From Methanoculleus sp. (GTDB lineage: Archaea > Halobacteriota > Methanomicrobia > Methanomicrobiales > Methanoculleaceae), in contig NZ_JAJGBK010000021.1 in the NCBI RefSeq assembly GCF_020696975.1, positions 1-64,000 of the forward strand: a stretch of 64,000 nucleotides of DNA, written 5' to 3'. The notes under the pieces are model-generated. The model searched no databases. It was not told the origin of the DNA and saw nothing but the letters and a program-made list of their open reading frames with translations. Both the position numbers and the translations under genes were made by a program. Shown here one piece after another: positions 1-7,857 of the stretch (its first letter is position 1; each line of letters starts with the position of its first letter).

Positions 1-331
1 AGGAGTTGGAGCACCGCAGGTGCGACTGAGGAGCGCGACGCGCGGGTGGGGTGGGGGTTACAGGTGTCCTTACGGAGTAGAGACGGGGGAGGGGGGGCTC
101 GCCCCCCTCGAAACTCTTCGAGTTTCTCAAGCTCGCTAAGCTCGCACTCCCCACCTGACGGTGGTCGAGCTCCATTCCTATCGGAACGTCGCACTCCCCG
201 TCAGCCCCACTTCGCACCTTCGGTGCTCGAACTCCGTTCTTTCAGGACGTCGTTCTCCGGAGCGTCGTTCCCCCCATGGCGATATCCCCACGGTCCAGTG
301 TATGGGGCTTTTCTTCGCTTGGTGTTCTGCT
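1..331. repeat. Intergenic repeat element E1 (compound)
   Basis: A gene-free stretch built from several hairpin units that recur elsewhere in the window. A GCACC-GCA-GGTGC hairpin is at 11-23, CCACC-TGAC-GGTGG at 151-164 and GCACC-TTC-GGTGC at 214-226. The last two are in inverse orientation and are each followed by a second small hairpin (175-186; 235-249). Between them lie a G-run/C-run hairpin (about 86-108) and a GAAACTC-TTC-GAGTTTC hairpin. The 279-300 segment (GCGATATCCCCACGGTCC) matches the 18.1 kb element, and its CCACGGTCCA core matches the 61.1 kb element. It lies beyond the 3' end of the histone gene. An open frame through it has no protein-like character. Function unknown. Confidence 0.75.
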
Positions 332-432
332 AGTTGCTGACCGAATTCCAGTGTCTCCTCACGCTCTACTCCCGGAAGAAACGCCACCGGTCGCACCCAA
401 CCACCAGAACAACAAACACGACACCGTCCGGC

Positions 433-480
433 AAAAACCCACAGAATAGAGACCTGTGAAGGGGGTCTGATTACCCCCCG
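433..480 (-). terminator. Probable terminator of the histone gene
   Basis: Read on the minus strand downstream of the histone stop, there is a pyrimidine-rich tract, then a GGGGG/CCCCC hairpin (461-465 with 474-478), then a CACAG/CTGTG hairpin (440-444 with 454-458) followed by a T-run (complement of 433-437). T-runs are the main archaeal termination signal; the hairpins add support. The assignment is inferred from sequence only. Confidence 0.5.
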
Positions 481-503
481 TAAAGAGAAGAGAGAAGACC
501 GAG

Positions 504-710
504 TTACGCGGACTTGACCGCGAGCTCGACGTCTTCTGCCTTGATCGTCTTGCGTCCTGCGTGCTGGGCAAGCCTGTTGGCTTCCTTGGTCAGCTCGGCG
601 ATGTACGCCTCGGCCTTGGTAACCAGTGCAGCAGCGGCGTCGCTGCCCACTCTCTCAGCACCATTCTTCTTTGCGATACGAACAACCGCAGCAATAGGTA
701 GATCTGCCAT
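504..710 (-). CDS. Archaeal histone
   Basis: Small DNA-packaging protein of 68 residues, the usual length of a single histone fold without tails. The order is visible: short alpha1 (LPIAAVVRIAKKNGAERV), long alpha2 (SDAAAALVTKAEAYIAELTK) and alpha3 after the R-T pair (GRKTIKAEDVELAVKS). These dimerise and wrap DNA. Monocistronic: it is followed by a terminator and preceded by its own TATA box. The start ATG has a GAGGTG ribosome site 8 bases upstream, and that site is one arm of a perfect palindrome (see 720-737). Identity is certain at family level. Which paralogue it is in this genome cannot be told. Confidence 0.97.
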   Translation of the reverse strand: MADLPIAAVVRIAKKNGAERVGSDAAAALVTKAEAYIAELTKEANRLAQHAGRKTIKAEDVELAVKSA

Positions 711-719
711 AATCTAATT

Positions 720-757
720 CACCTCTAAAAAGAGGTGTATGAGTTAATATTTAAACA
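720..757 (-). promoter_or_regulatory. Histone promoter with palindrome over TSS/RBS
   Basis: On the minus strand a TATA-like TTTAAATA (750-757) is followed by the perfect inverted repeat CACCTCT-TTTT-AGAGGTG (720-737). Its second arm contains the GAGGTG ribosome site of the histone gene. With the usual 25-base TATA-to-start spacing, transcription would begin inside or next to the palindrome. It could therefore be an operator, or, if transcription starts further up, an RNA hairpin hiding the ribosome site. The rest of 711-896 is A+T rich and shows no gene. Confidence 0.55.
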
Positions 758-896
758 TTTCGGGATTATCTCGAAAATTTGCGTTTCTCTTCCCCATCGG
801 GATTACATATGGAGAGTGCATCTCGATACCCGGCAGAGAATTGAGGCGATTCAAAAAAAGGCAAATATTGCGTTTTTTGGGAAAATGAGGTCAAAT

Positions 897-1658
897 TTAA
901 GAACGCCGGTATTCCACCAGCGATTTTGCGAGTAATACTGCATTGGTATAATTTGCTGAGGCGCGCGACGTATCCACGAAAATTTCATCGATATTTACCA
1001 CCGGAGCACCGTGTCCCATCCCCGCTCCGAGGAACGTGAGCGTACGGAAGATCAGGTTCCCCGAGACCCCGTCGGGAGCGACGACCATCCCGTAGCGCCC
1101 CGCTGTCTCCTCGATCAGGATCTCGGCATGCTCCGCACCGGTCAGGCGGGCGACGAGCTCGGCATCCGCCATCGTCCGGTCGACGACCGGGTGCCGCCCG
1201 ATATCCCCGAGCCTTCCGCCCGAGAGGACCGCCACCCCCTCCGGAAGCCCGAAACTCCTGGCAATCTCCCTGCCGCGCTCCACGAACCGCACCTTCTCTT
1301 TGACGGTCCAGCCCTCATCGACCCCGACCGGGGCGAGGAGGAAGAGGTCTCCACCGGCTGTCTCAAGCAGCGCAATCCGCTCCAGGTGGTCGACGCCTGC
1401 GGCCAGTTTGAGGGCCTTTAACGTGGAGGACGCAGGCAGGGTACCCCTGACGGCGGCATCGATCCTGCCGTCCGTGAGAGCCGAAACGAGGGCCGTCTCC
1501 GGCCGGTCCGCCTCGACGACCCGCACGGCGTCTCCAAAAAAACCGGCAGTGCCCGGGTGGGAAAAAAGGATAAGGTCAACCTCCGGGCCGATCGCCCGGA
1601 TGGTCGCGAGGATTCTCTCATCAGGGGATGCCGCACCAAGACCGACCGTTACCGGCAT
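897..1658 (-). CDS. mtxX: Methanogenesis marker protein 4 (MtxX family)
   Basis: A 253-residue protein with the phosphate acetyl/butyryl-transferase-like fold of the MtxX family, known as methanogenesis marker 4 because it is found almost only in methanogens. Recognised by its N-terminus (PVTVGLGAASPDERILATI), the glycine-rich VVAPDGVSGNLIFRTLTFLG and the C-terminal GAPVVNIDEIFVDTSR. No reaction has been established, and the old name 'methyltransferase' is not supported by any motif I can see. Its start overlaps the end of the marker 2 gene by 10 bases, so the two are translated from one message. Confidence 0.85.
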   Translation of the reverse strand: MPVTVGLGAASPDERILATIRAIGPEVDLILFSHPGTAGFFGDAVRVVEADRPETALVSALTDGRIDAAVRGTLPASSTLKALKLAAGVDHLERIALLETAGGDLFLLAPVGVDEGWTVKEKVRFVERGREIARSFGLPEGVAVLSGGRLGDIGRHPVVDRTMADAELVARLTGAEHAEILIEETAGRYGMVVAPDGVSGNLIFRTLTFLGAGMGHGAPVVNIDEIFVDTSRASANYTNAVLLAKSLVEYRRS

Positions 1659-2659
1659 GCCCCTCCTTCAGAGAAGATCCGCATGATACCGTTCTGGTCC
1701 AGGTCAAAGACCTCCGTCTCCCGGCCCAGGTACCTGACGGTCAGTCTCCGGCTGCCGTCGACCTCCCCGATGGTGGCCGCAGCGATCCCGACATCGGCGA
1801 ACCGGCGGCAGACCTCCTCCGCATGCTCCTTCTTTGCGGTCAGGATGAACCCCATACCGGGATACATCCGCACCCACTGCTCGAAGGGAAGACCGATCGC
1901 AGTGAGATCCGGCCGCGGGATCGCCTCAAGGTCGATCACCGCTCCCTTCCCGCTCATCTCAAGGAGCATGCCGAGGGTCCCGATGACACCCGGGTTGCTG
2001 ATGTCCTTGCCGGCCGTCACCAGGCGCTCTCTCCCGAGATCCTCCATCACCTGGATCTGGGCCCGCACCACCTCTGCCGGCTTCATCGTGACCGAGTCCC
2101 AGTTAAAACAGCATGACGGGTGCACCCGGCCGTCGATATCGATCGCCGCGATCACCCGGTCACCCTCCTCTGCCGTGTTCGAGAAGATGAGCTGGTTCAT
2201 CCGGGCCGTCCCGAGAATCGCCACATCCACAACGCTGTATGGCGTCGCCGGGTGCAGGTGCCCGCCAACGATCGGGACGCCGAATTGTCCGGACGCGGCG
2301 ACCATGCCCCGGGTCACCTCGTCGCGGATCCGGTCGTCCGCAACAGAGAGGATATCAACCATCGCAACAGGCCTCCCCCCCATGGCAGCAATATCGTGGA
2401 CGTTCACGAGCACGGCACAGTAGCCTGCCCAGAACGGGTCCGCTTCCATGAGTTTGCTCCAGATGCCGTCTGCCGCAAGCAGTAGCGCATCCTCCGCGTT
2501 ATGCCGGATGACCGCGGCATCCTCACCAAACGACGCGACGACGTCGGGACTCTCGATATGGAGAGACCGGATCATCTGCCCGATCACCTTCTTCCGGGTA
2601 ACGCCCTCATAGTCCCTGACGGCCTGTGCTACCGTATCGGTGGAGCAATCTTTCACCAC
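1649..2659 (-). CDS. Methanogenesis marker protein 2 (AIR synthase-related)
   Basis: A 336-residue ATP-binding protein of the PurM/ThiL/SelD superfamily, matching methanogenesis marker 2. It has the N-terminal SFGEDAAVI loop with the acidic Mg-ATP residues, a LLLAADGIW strand, VNVHDIAAMGGRPVAMVD, and the glycine-rich VTAGKDISNPGVIGTLGML in the C-terminal domain. It probably activates a substrate by phosphorylation, by analogy with the superfamily; the true substrate is unknown. The start is GTG (2659), with a second GTG one codon later. It is upstream of and overlaps mtxX. It is divergent from rfcL across 249 bases that carry both promoters. Confidence 0.85.
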   Translation of the reverse strand: MVKDCSTDTVAQAVRDYEGVTRKKVIGQMIRSLHIESPDVVASFGEDAAVIRHNAEDALLLAADGIWSKLMEADPFWAGYCAVLVNVHDIAAMGGRPVAMVDILSVADDRIRDEVTRGMVAASGQFGVPIVGGHLHPATPYSVVDVAILGTARMNQLIFSNTAEEGDRVIAAIDIDGRVHPSCCFNWDSVTMKPAEVVRAQIQVMEDLGRERLVTAGKDISNPGVIGTLGMLLEMSGKGAVIDLEAIPRPDLTAIGLPFEQWVRMYPGMGFILTAKKEHAEEVCRRFADVGIAAATIGEVDGSRRLTVRYLGRETEVFDLDQNGIMRIFSEGGACR

Positions 2660-2908
2660 AAGAACACCAGCACTCCACTTTTCTTTATGGTATTCTGTCT
2701 CATCAGAGATAATGTATTTGATTCACCGGTATTATGCACTCCGTCCCGCGAGCCGGTCGCGGTAGAGGGGGACCGACCGGTCCGGATCCGGATGAGGAGC
2801 CAGGAAGGCTCCAACCGGGAGAGGCGTTCTTCCCATGCAGGACGTGTCCCGGATCCCCGTGCCCAACCCGGGGTTGTATTTTTGATGCACCGCGACGAAT
2901 AGATCGGT

Positions 2909-4255
2909 ATGGATTGGGTGGAGAAGTACAGGCCACAGCGTCTCTCGGACATTGTGGGGAACTCCGGCGCCGTCAGGCAGATGTACGAATGGGCGCGGGA
3001 CTGGTCGCGGCAGAAAAAGCCGCTGCTCCTGTACGGAAAGCCCGGTATCGGCAAGACCTCAAGCGCGTACGCCCTTGCAAACGACATGAACTGGGAGGTG
3101 GTCGAGTTGAACGCCTCCGACCAGCGGACCAAATCGGCCCTTGAGAAGGTGGCGGGATCGGGGTCCACGACGGCCAGCCTCTCCGGTGCAAGCCGCAAAC
3201 TCATCCTGCTCGACGAGGCCGACAACCTGCACGGGCAGGCGGACCGGGGCGGAGCGAAGGCGATCGTGGATATCATCGCCGAATCGCAGCAGCCGATGAT
3301 CCTGATCGCAAACGACTACTACTCCCTCTCAAGAGACCTCAAAGCGGCCACGGAACCGGTGCAGTTTCGGGCGCTCCAGGCCCGCTCGATCGTCCCCCGT
3401 CTCCGCCAGATCTGTGCCGCAGAGGGCGTGGCGTGCGATCCCGTCGTGCTCGAGGAGATCGCGAACCGCGCCGGCGGCGACATGCGGGCCGCCGTGAACA
3501 TGCTCTACGCCGCAGCTCTCGGGAAGGAGCGCCTCCTTGCCGGCGATGTCCAGACCTCCGCAAAGGACGAGCGTTCCACCATCTTCGAACTCGTCGGGGG
3601 GGCATTCAAGGGACGTAGAGACGCCGACCTGCTCCGCATGGCCGTGGAGGTCGAGGATACCCCGGATGCCGTCGAGCAGTGGCTCGAAGGAAATATCGAT
3701 CATATGCCGGACTCCGCCTCCCGGGCGAAGGGTTATGCCTGCCTCGCAAGAGCGGACGAGTATATCGGCCGGACCTACCGGCGGCAGTACTACACCCTCT
3801 GGCGGTATGCGAACGCCGTCATGCTCCTCGGCATCGCCGACGCCGCCGGCGGGCACGGTGTCCACGGCCGCATCATGCCGCCGTCGCGCTGGCAGAAGAT
3901 GGGGACATCAAAGAAGCAGAAGGCGCTCAGGGCCGGACTGACCCGGAAACTCAGCGAGATGGCGCACATCCCCGAGAGCGTCCTGCGCGAAGACTTCTTC
4001 ACCGCGATCAGTATCCTCGTCGAGCAGAACCCGAAAGGATACGTTCGCGAGTTCGGGCTCGACGCCGATGAGCTCGCCCTCTTCATCCACGACAAACCCC
4101 TGGCCACGAAGATGGTCAAGGAGGTGGCAAAAGAGGAGAAGGCAAAAGAGAAGAAGGCTTCCGGCAAAGGAAAGAAGCCGAAGAACGACGATCCGCCTGG
4201 AGATGCCGGGGAGACGCACCAGGATCTTCCTCGTGGCCAGGCGACGCTCTTCTAA
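2909..4255 (+). CDS. rfcL: Replication factor C large subunit
   Basis: A 448-residue clamp-loader subunit that, with the small subunit, opens and loads PCNA at primer ends. The AAA+ core has the N-terminal MDWVEKYRP, Walker [10 protein letters not shown] (about residues 43-51) and Walker [10 protein letters not shown]. The C-terminal third is the RFC collar, followed by a lysine/glutamate-rich linker. The last residues are GQATLF, a PCNA-interacting (PIP-type) peptide cut off directly after its LF. A TATA-like element lies at about 2873. The stop overlaps the stop of the convergent UPF0146 gene at 4252-4255. Confidence 0.96.
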   Translation: MDWVEKYRPQRLSDIVGNSGAVRQMYEWARDWSRQKKPLLLYGKPGIGKTSSAYALANDMNWEVVELNASDQRTKSALEKVAGSGSTTASLSGASRKLILLDEADNLHGQADRGGAKAIVDIIAESQQPMILIANDYYSLSRDLKAATEPVQFRALQARSIVPRLRQICAAEGVACDPVVLEEIANRAGGDMRAAVNMLYAAALGKERLLAGDVQTSAKDERSTIFELVGGAFKGRRDADLLRMAVEVEDTPDAVEQWLEGNIDHMPDSASRAKGYACLARADEYIGRTYRRQYYTLWRYANAVMLLGIADAAGGHGVHGRIMPPSRWQKMGTSKKQKALRAGLTRKLSEMAHIPESVLREDFFTAISILVEQNPKGYVREFGLDADELALFIHDKPLATKMVKEVAKEEKAKEKKASGKGKKPKNDDPPGDAGETHQDLPRGQATLF

Positions 4256-4659
4256 GTCCGGCGGCGGTGATAGCAGTGGAGAAGAGCGGGACCGCAGTCC
4301 ACGATCTCGCCGCCGTCTTCGTAAATCTCGCACCCCAGGTGATAGACCAGGAGGTCGCAGTTGACCCGGCCGGCAAGAGCGATCAGCGACGGGACCATCT
4401 CGACACCGGGCCGTACGGCATAGATCAGGTCCGCACCCGCATAGAGCCGGAGATCGGGCTCGAAGATATCGTCGGTCACCACGGTGAGCCCGTCGTGCCG
4501 GATACCGGGCCGGATATCGGTGCAGAGCATAAGAGCACCTGCGGCCGCGATCAATCTTGCGGCCTCCGGGTTGTTGCCGATGCCCACTTCCACAGCCTTT
4601 CGGTAATGATTGGCGATATACTCCCCGATACTCCGTTCAATACGTTTATAGTGACACAT
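4252..4659 (-). CDS. UPF0146 family protein
   Basis: A 135-residue protein of an archaeal family of unknown function. It resembles a small Rossmann/methyltransferase-like fold: [16 protein letters not shown] corresponds to a glycine-rich motif I, and LCTDIRP and [20 protein letters not shown] follow in the order of SAM-dependent methyltransferases. No catalytic motif beyond this is evident. It is convergent with rfcL, sharing four bases at the stops, and divergent from amzA with only 17 bases between starts. Confidence 0.8.
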   Translation of the reverse strand: MCHYKRIERSIGEYIANHYRKAVEVGIGNNPEAARLIAAAGALMLCTDIRPGIRHDGLTVVTDDIFEPDLRLYAGADLIYAVRPGVEMVPSLIALAGRVNCDLLVYHLGCEIYEDGGEIVDCGPALLHCYHRRRT

Positions 4660-4676
4660 TACCCAGAAATTAGGTG

Positions 4677-5204
4677 ATGGGCATCAATATTCTTTGGGAC
4701 CCGCTGGCACCGGAAGGTATCGAACTCCCGGTCGCCCGGATGATCGCGATGATCCTCGGAAGAGAACCCGAACTCATCGATTATCCGTTCCTCATCGAAG
4801 GCTATGACAGAACTCGCAACCAGTACGATGCTCAAAACATCCTGGACCGCCTTCAGGACACCTTCACCCGCAGGTATCCGATCTCCGGCCCCCTGCTGCT
4901 CGTCACCTCCCACGACCTCTACGTCAACGGGTGTGACTTCGTCTTCGGTCTCGCACGGCCGGCATGCGGCGTCGCCGTCGTCTCGACCGCCCGCCTCGGG
5001 AACGAGTACTACGGCAGGACGCCGGACGATACCGACCTCGTTGACCGGGTTGCAAAGGAGGGAGCACACGAACTCGGGCACCTCCTCGGACTCGGGCACT
5101 GCGGCAACCCCGAATGCGTAATGTTCCGGCCGCGGACCCTGGACGAACTGGACAGGAAGAGGAAGATGCTCTGCCCGGCCTGCACAAGGGCGCTCGCGCC
5201 ATGA
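4677..5204 (+). CDS. amzA: Archaemetzincin zinc metalloprotease
   Basis: A 175-residue metalloprotease of the archaemetzincin family. The diagnostic extended zinc motif is complete: HELGHLLGLGHC, then GNPECVM with the met-turn, then CPAC near the C-terminus. The three histidines bind catalytic zinc, the glutamate is the general base and the four cysteines hold a second zinc. The physiological substrate is unknown. A GTG lies one codon upstream (4674); ATG 4677 is preferred. The start faces the UPF0146 gene across 17 bases, so the two promoters must overlap the opposite coding regions. Confidence 0.93.
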   Translation: MGINILWDPLAPEGIELPVARMIAMILGREPELIDYPFLIEGYDRTRNQYDAQNILDRLQDTFTRRYPISGPLLLVTSHDLYVNGCDFVFGLARPACGVAVVSTARLGNEYYGRTPDDTDLVDRVAKEGAHELGHLLGLGHCGNPECVMFRPRTLDELDRKRKMLCPACTRALAP

Positions 5205-5371
5205 AAGAGGGACAGGCGAGGATCCCGGGAATCCTCCCCCGGAGCAGTCCTCCCGCCGTCGTCCCGGTGAGAGCAATTGAGATCCCCGCAAGCATCCTTC
5301 CGGCGCTTCGGCGGGAGGCATGCGGCAACGGCCAATCAAAAGTATTAAACGAGAGTTTCGGGATACAATGA
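5201..5371 (+). CDS. Possible small ORF overlapping amzA stop
   Basis: An ATG that shares the amzA stop in an ATGA overlap opens a 56-codon frame. The first two thirds have codon use like the neighbours; the last 15 codons run through the A+T-rich promoter (TTAAAC-type box at about 5341) of the next gene. No recognisable domain or membrane segment. It could equally be chance. Kept because of the translationally coupled start. Confidence 0.25.
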   Translation: MKEGQARIPGILPRSSPPAVVPVRAIEIPASILPALRREACGNGQSKVLNESFGIQ

Positions 5372-5382
5372 AGTGAGTTACC

Positions 5383-5925
5383 ATGGGATACTCTTCTGCC
5401 CTGATCCAGCGAAAGTTCAAAGATATCGTCGGGAGGCGCTACGAGTCGGTCCTCAAGGAGTACGGTGAGTTTCTGCTGGCCGACGAGGAGATGCTCGTCC
5501 CGGAGGTCCGCTCCATCCTGATACCGCTCGACCTCTTCGCCCATGATATCACCGATGAGGCCATCGACATCCTCTCCGCCTACGATGCCACCATCTCGCT
5601 TGCCTACATCACCGACGCCGGGGTGGTCGAACTCATTGAGCAGACGCTTGACCGTGCATCAATGGAGGAGTTCCAGGCAAAGAAAGAAGAGTACGGGCAG
5701 AGACTGCTCGAACGAACCGTGGCAAAACTCGAAGAACACGGTTTTTCAACCCAGACAAGGATGTTTGTCGGGCATAAGGGCGACGATGTCGTCCAGATGG
5801 CGAAGAATCACGATATGGTCGCGCTCTCCCGGCGCTATGCGAACGGGGAATCGACCGATCTCTCGATCAGCCCGACCGTCCTGCGCATCTGCCAGCGGGT
5901 GGAGACGCCAGCTCTCATCTACTGA
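5383..5925 (+). CDS. Universal stress protein-like protein
   Basis: A 180-residue protein with a UspA-type alpha/beta fold: strand SILIPLDLF, a helix with DEAIDILSAYDATISLAYI, and a C-terminal strand ETPALIY. The nucleotide-binding G-x2-G-x9-G-S/T of ATP-binding Usp proteins is not intact (GHKGDDVVQMAKNHDMVALS), so ATP binding is doubtful. It carries an N-terminal extension of about 45 residues. It is the first of three plus-strand genes, 11 bases before the permease, which suggests a regulatory or sensory partner of that transporter. A TATA-like box is at about 5341. Confidence 0.75.
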   Translation: MGYSSALIQRKFKDIVGRRYESVLKEYGEFLLADEEMLVPEVRSILIPLDLFAHDITDEAIDILSAYDATISLAYITDAGVVELIEQTLDRASMEEFQAKKEEYGQRLLERTVAKLEEHGFSTQTRMFVGHKGDDVVQMAKNHDMVALSRRYANGESTDLSISPTVLRICQRVETPALIY

Positions 5926-5936
5926 CAGGTGCGTGG

Positions 5937-7259
5937 ATGGATACAATTGCACTGATCGCAGTAGCGGTCTTTCTCTTCACCTACGCCCTCATCATCGACG
6001 AGCGGATCCACCGGGCTGTTGCCGCCATGATGGGAGCGGCGGTCGTCGTCTTCATCGGGATCATCACCTGGGAGGGACTCCTCGAGCATATCGACTTCGG
6101 GACGATCTTTCTGCTCCTCGGGATGATGATCATCGTCAATACCGCCCGTGGCAGCGGTCTCTTCGAGTATATCGCAATACGCACGGCGAAACTCGCAAAA
6201 GGGAGTCCAATCAGGGTCATGATACTCTTTGCGATCGTGACCGCGATCGTGAGCGCGTTCCTCGACAACGTCACCACGGTCCTTCTCCTCACCCCGATGC
6301 TCCTTTACGTCGCGAGGGTGATGAACCTCAACCCCATCCCGTTCCTCGTCACGGAGATCTTCGCCTCCAACGTCGGCGGGGCCGCAACGCTCATCGGCGA
6401 CCCGCCGAACATCATGATCGCATCGTCAGCGGGACTGACGTTCAATGAGTTCCTGATCCACCTCGGGCCCATCATGGTCGTCAATATGGTGCTCCTCATC
6501 GGGCTGATGTACCTCATCTACGGCCGGTCCATGAGGGTGAGCCCGGATGAACGGCAGGAACTGGTCCGGACACTCAACGGTCTCGATGAGCGGGCGGCGA
6601 TCGTCGACCGGTCGCTCTTCAACAAGTCAGTGGCCGTCATCGCCTTTGTGGTCCTTCTCTTCTTCATCCACGATCGGATAGGCGAGATTCTGCACACCGT
6701 CCTGCCGTTCGTCGACCCGACGATGGGGCTTGAGCCCGCGGAGGTGGCCCTCATCGGGGCGGCAATCCTCCTCTTCTGGAGCAGACAGTCCCCTGAGGAG
6801 ATCTTTGAGAAGATCGAGTGGCCGGCCCTCTTCTTCTTCGGGGGGCTCTTCGTCATCGTCGGCGCCCTCGTCGAGACCGGGATCATCTCAAGCATCGCTA
6901 CAGTCATGGTCGAGAACGTCGGAACGACCGGGGAAGCGATGTTCATCGTTACCTGGTTTGCCGCCATCGCCTCGGCGATCGTGGACAACATCCCCCTGAC
7001 CGCGGCGATGATCCCGCTCATTCACGACCTGGGGGCGACAATGGACGTCTACCCGCTCTGGTGGTCACTTGCCCTCGGTGCGTGTCTCGGCGGAAACGGC
7101 ACCGCCATCGGTGCGTCAGCAAACGTCGTGGTCATCGGTATCGCCGAACGCGAGGGGATCGGCATCACGTTCATCGACTTCCTGAAGGTGGGGATGCTCG
7201 TACTCTTCCTGACGGTTGCAGTAGGATTTGGAATACTCTGGCTGAAATTTGCGATGTGA
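5937..7259 (+). CDS. ArsB/NhaD-type ion transporter (SLC13-like permease)
   Basis: A 440-residue integral membrane protein of the ion transporter superfamily that includes ArsB, NhaD and CitM, with about 11-12 hydrophobic segments. The family's paired re-entrant motifs are visible: NVGGAATLIGDPPNIMIAS in the first half and CLGGNGTAIGASANVVVIG in the second. SAFLDNVTTVLLLTP and SAIVDNIPLTAAMIP are the matching helix signatures of each half. The transported ion cannot be read from sequence; arsenite, sodium/proton exchange and small anions all occur in the superfamily. It is sandwiched between two Usp-like genes, 11 and 5 bases away. Confidence 0.88.
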   Translation: MDTIALIAVAVFLFTYALIIDERIHRAVAAMMGAAVVVFIGIITWEGLLEHIDFGTIFLLLGMMIIVNTARGSGLFEYIAIRTAKLAKGSPIRVMILFAIVTAIVSAFLDNVTTVLLLTPMLLYVARVMNLNPIPFLVTEIFASNVGGAATLIGDPPNIMIASSAGLTFNEFLIHLGPIMVVNMVLLIGLMYLIYGRSMRVSPDERQELVRTLNGLDERAAIVDRSLFNKSVAVIAFVVLLFFIHDRIGEILHTVLPFVDPTMGLEPAEVALIGAAILLFWSRQSPEEIFEKIEWPALFFFGGLFVIVGALVETGIISSIATVMVENVGTTGEAMFIVTWFAAIASAIVDNIPLTAAMIPLIHDLGATMDVYPLWWSLALGACLGGNGTAIGASANVVVIGIAEREGIGITFIDFLKVGMLVLFLTVAVGFGILWLKFAM

Positions 7260-7264
7260 ATGAC

Positions 7265-7714
7265 ATGAAGATTCTGGTGCTTATCGATGGTTCGAAGTGG
7301 AGCCAGAAAGCGGCTCTGCACGCGATTGGACTGGCAAAGCGGAAGAATGCCGAGGTGGTCCTCTTCTCGGTGCTGGATATCGCGGAGGCAAAAGCGATGA
7401 CGTTCAACTTCTGCGCCCAGAGCGGGATCTGCGAGCAGTTGAAGGATTATGAGAGCAGGATCTGGAAGGACATGCATAAGAGCATCGAGGACGACCAGAA
7501 CAGCCTCCTTACCCGCTACCGGGGGGAGAAAGTCCTGTGCTCGGGTAAGATTGTCGAGGGCAGTGTCCGCGACGAGGTCGTCAGGGAGGCAAACTCCGGC
7601 GACTACGGGCTGGTCGTCATGGGGGCTTTCGGCCGGAGCGGGAAGACCCGGATCAGCGCCCTGCTCGAGCAGATCGGCGGCGCGGTCAGCCCCCCGCTGC
7701 TCGTTGTCCGGTAA
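7265..7714 (+). CDS. Universal stress protein family protein
   Basis: A 149-residue UspA-fold protein starting five bases after the permease stop. The N-terminal strand MKILVLIDGS and the C-terminal segment VVMGAFGRSGKTRISALL-x-PPLLVV correspond to the Usp core. The GxxG part of the nucleotide loop is present (GAFGRSG), but the spacing to the following small residues is not canonical. Four cysteines are mid-protein or before (FCAQSGIC and others). It probably modulates or senses with the co-transcribed transporter; this is inferred from gene order only. Confidence 0.8.
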   Translation: MKILVLIDGSKWSQKAALHAIGLAKRKNAEVVLFSVLDIAEAKAMTFNFCAQSGICEQLKDYESRIWKDMHKSIEDDQNSLLTRYRGEKVLCSGKIVEGSVRDEVVREANSGDYGLVVMGAFGRSGKTRISALLEQIGGAVSPPLLVVR

Positions 7715-7857
7715 TCTCCACTTTTCCAGGCCGGGTCTTAAATCCCGCCCACAGTCTTTTCTCAACCGAAGAACGGTTTTCCCGAAGGAGGATTTCTGCC
7801 ATATGAGCTGGCGCTCTACTCTCGGTTCAGGCAAAGGGCGCAAAAAATGAGTGGTTC

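Noticed and set aside
46-333. 95-codon plus-strand frame through the first intergenic region
   Set aside because: Low-complexity serine/arginine composition and complete overlap with the hairpin repeats; no ribosome site.
2653-3276. 207-codon minus-strand frame across the mmp2-rfcL intergenic region
   Set aside because: Overlaps the well-supported rfcL start and its composition is not protein-like.
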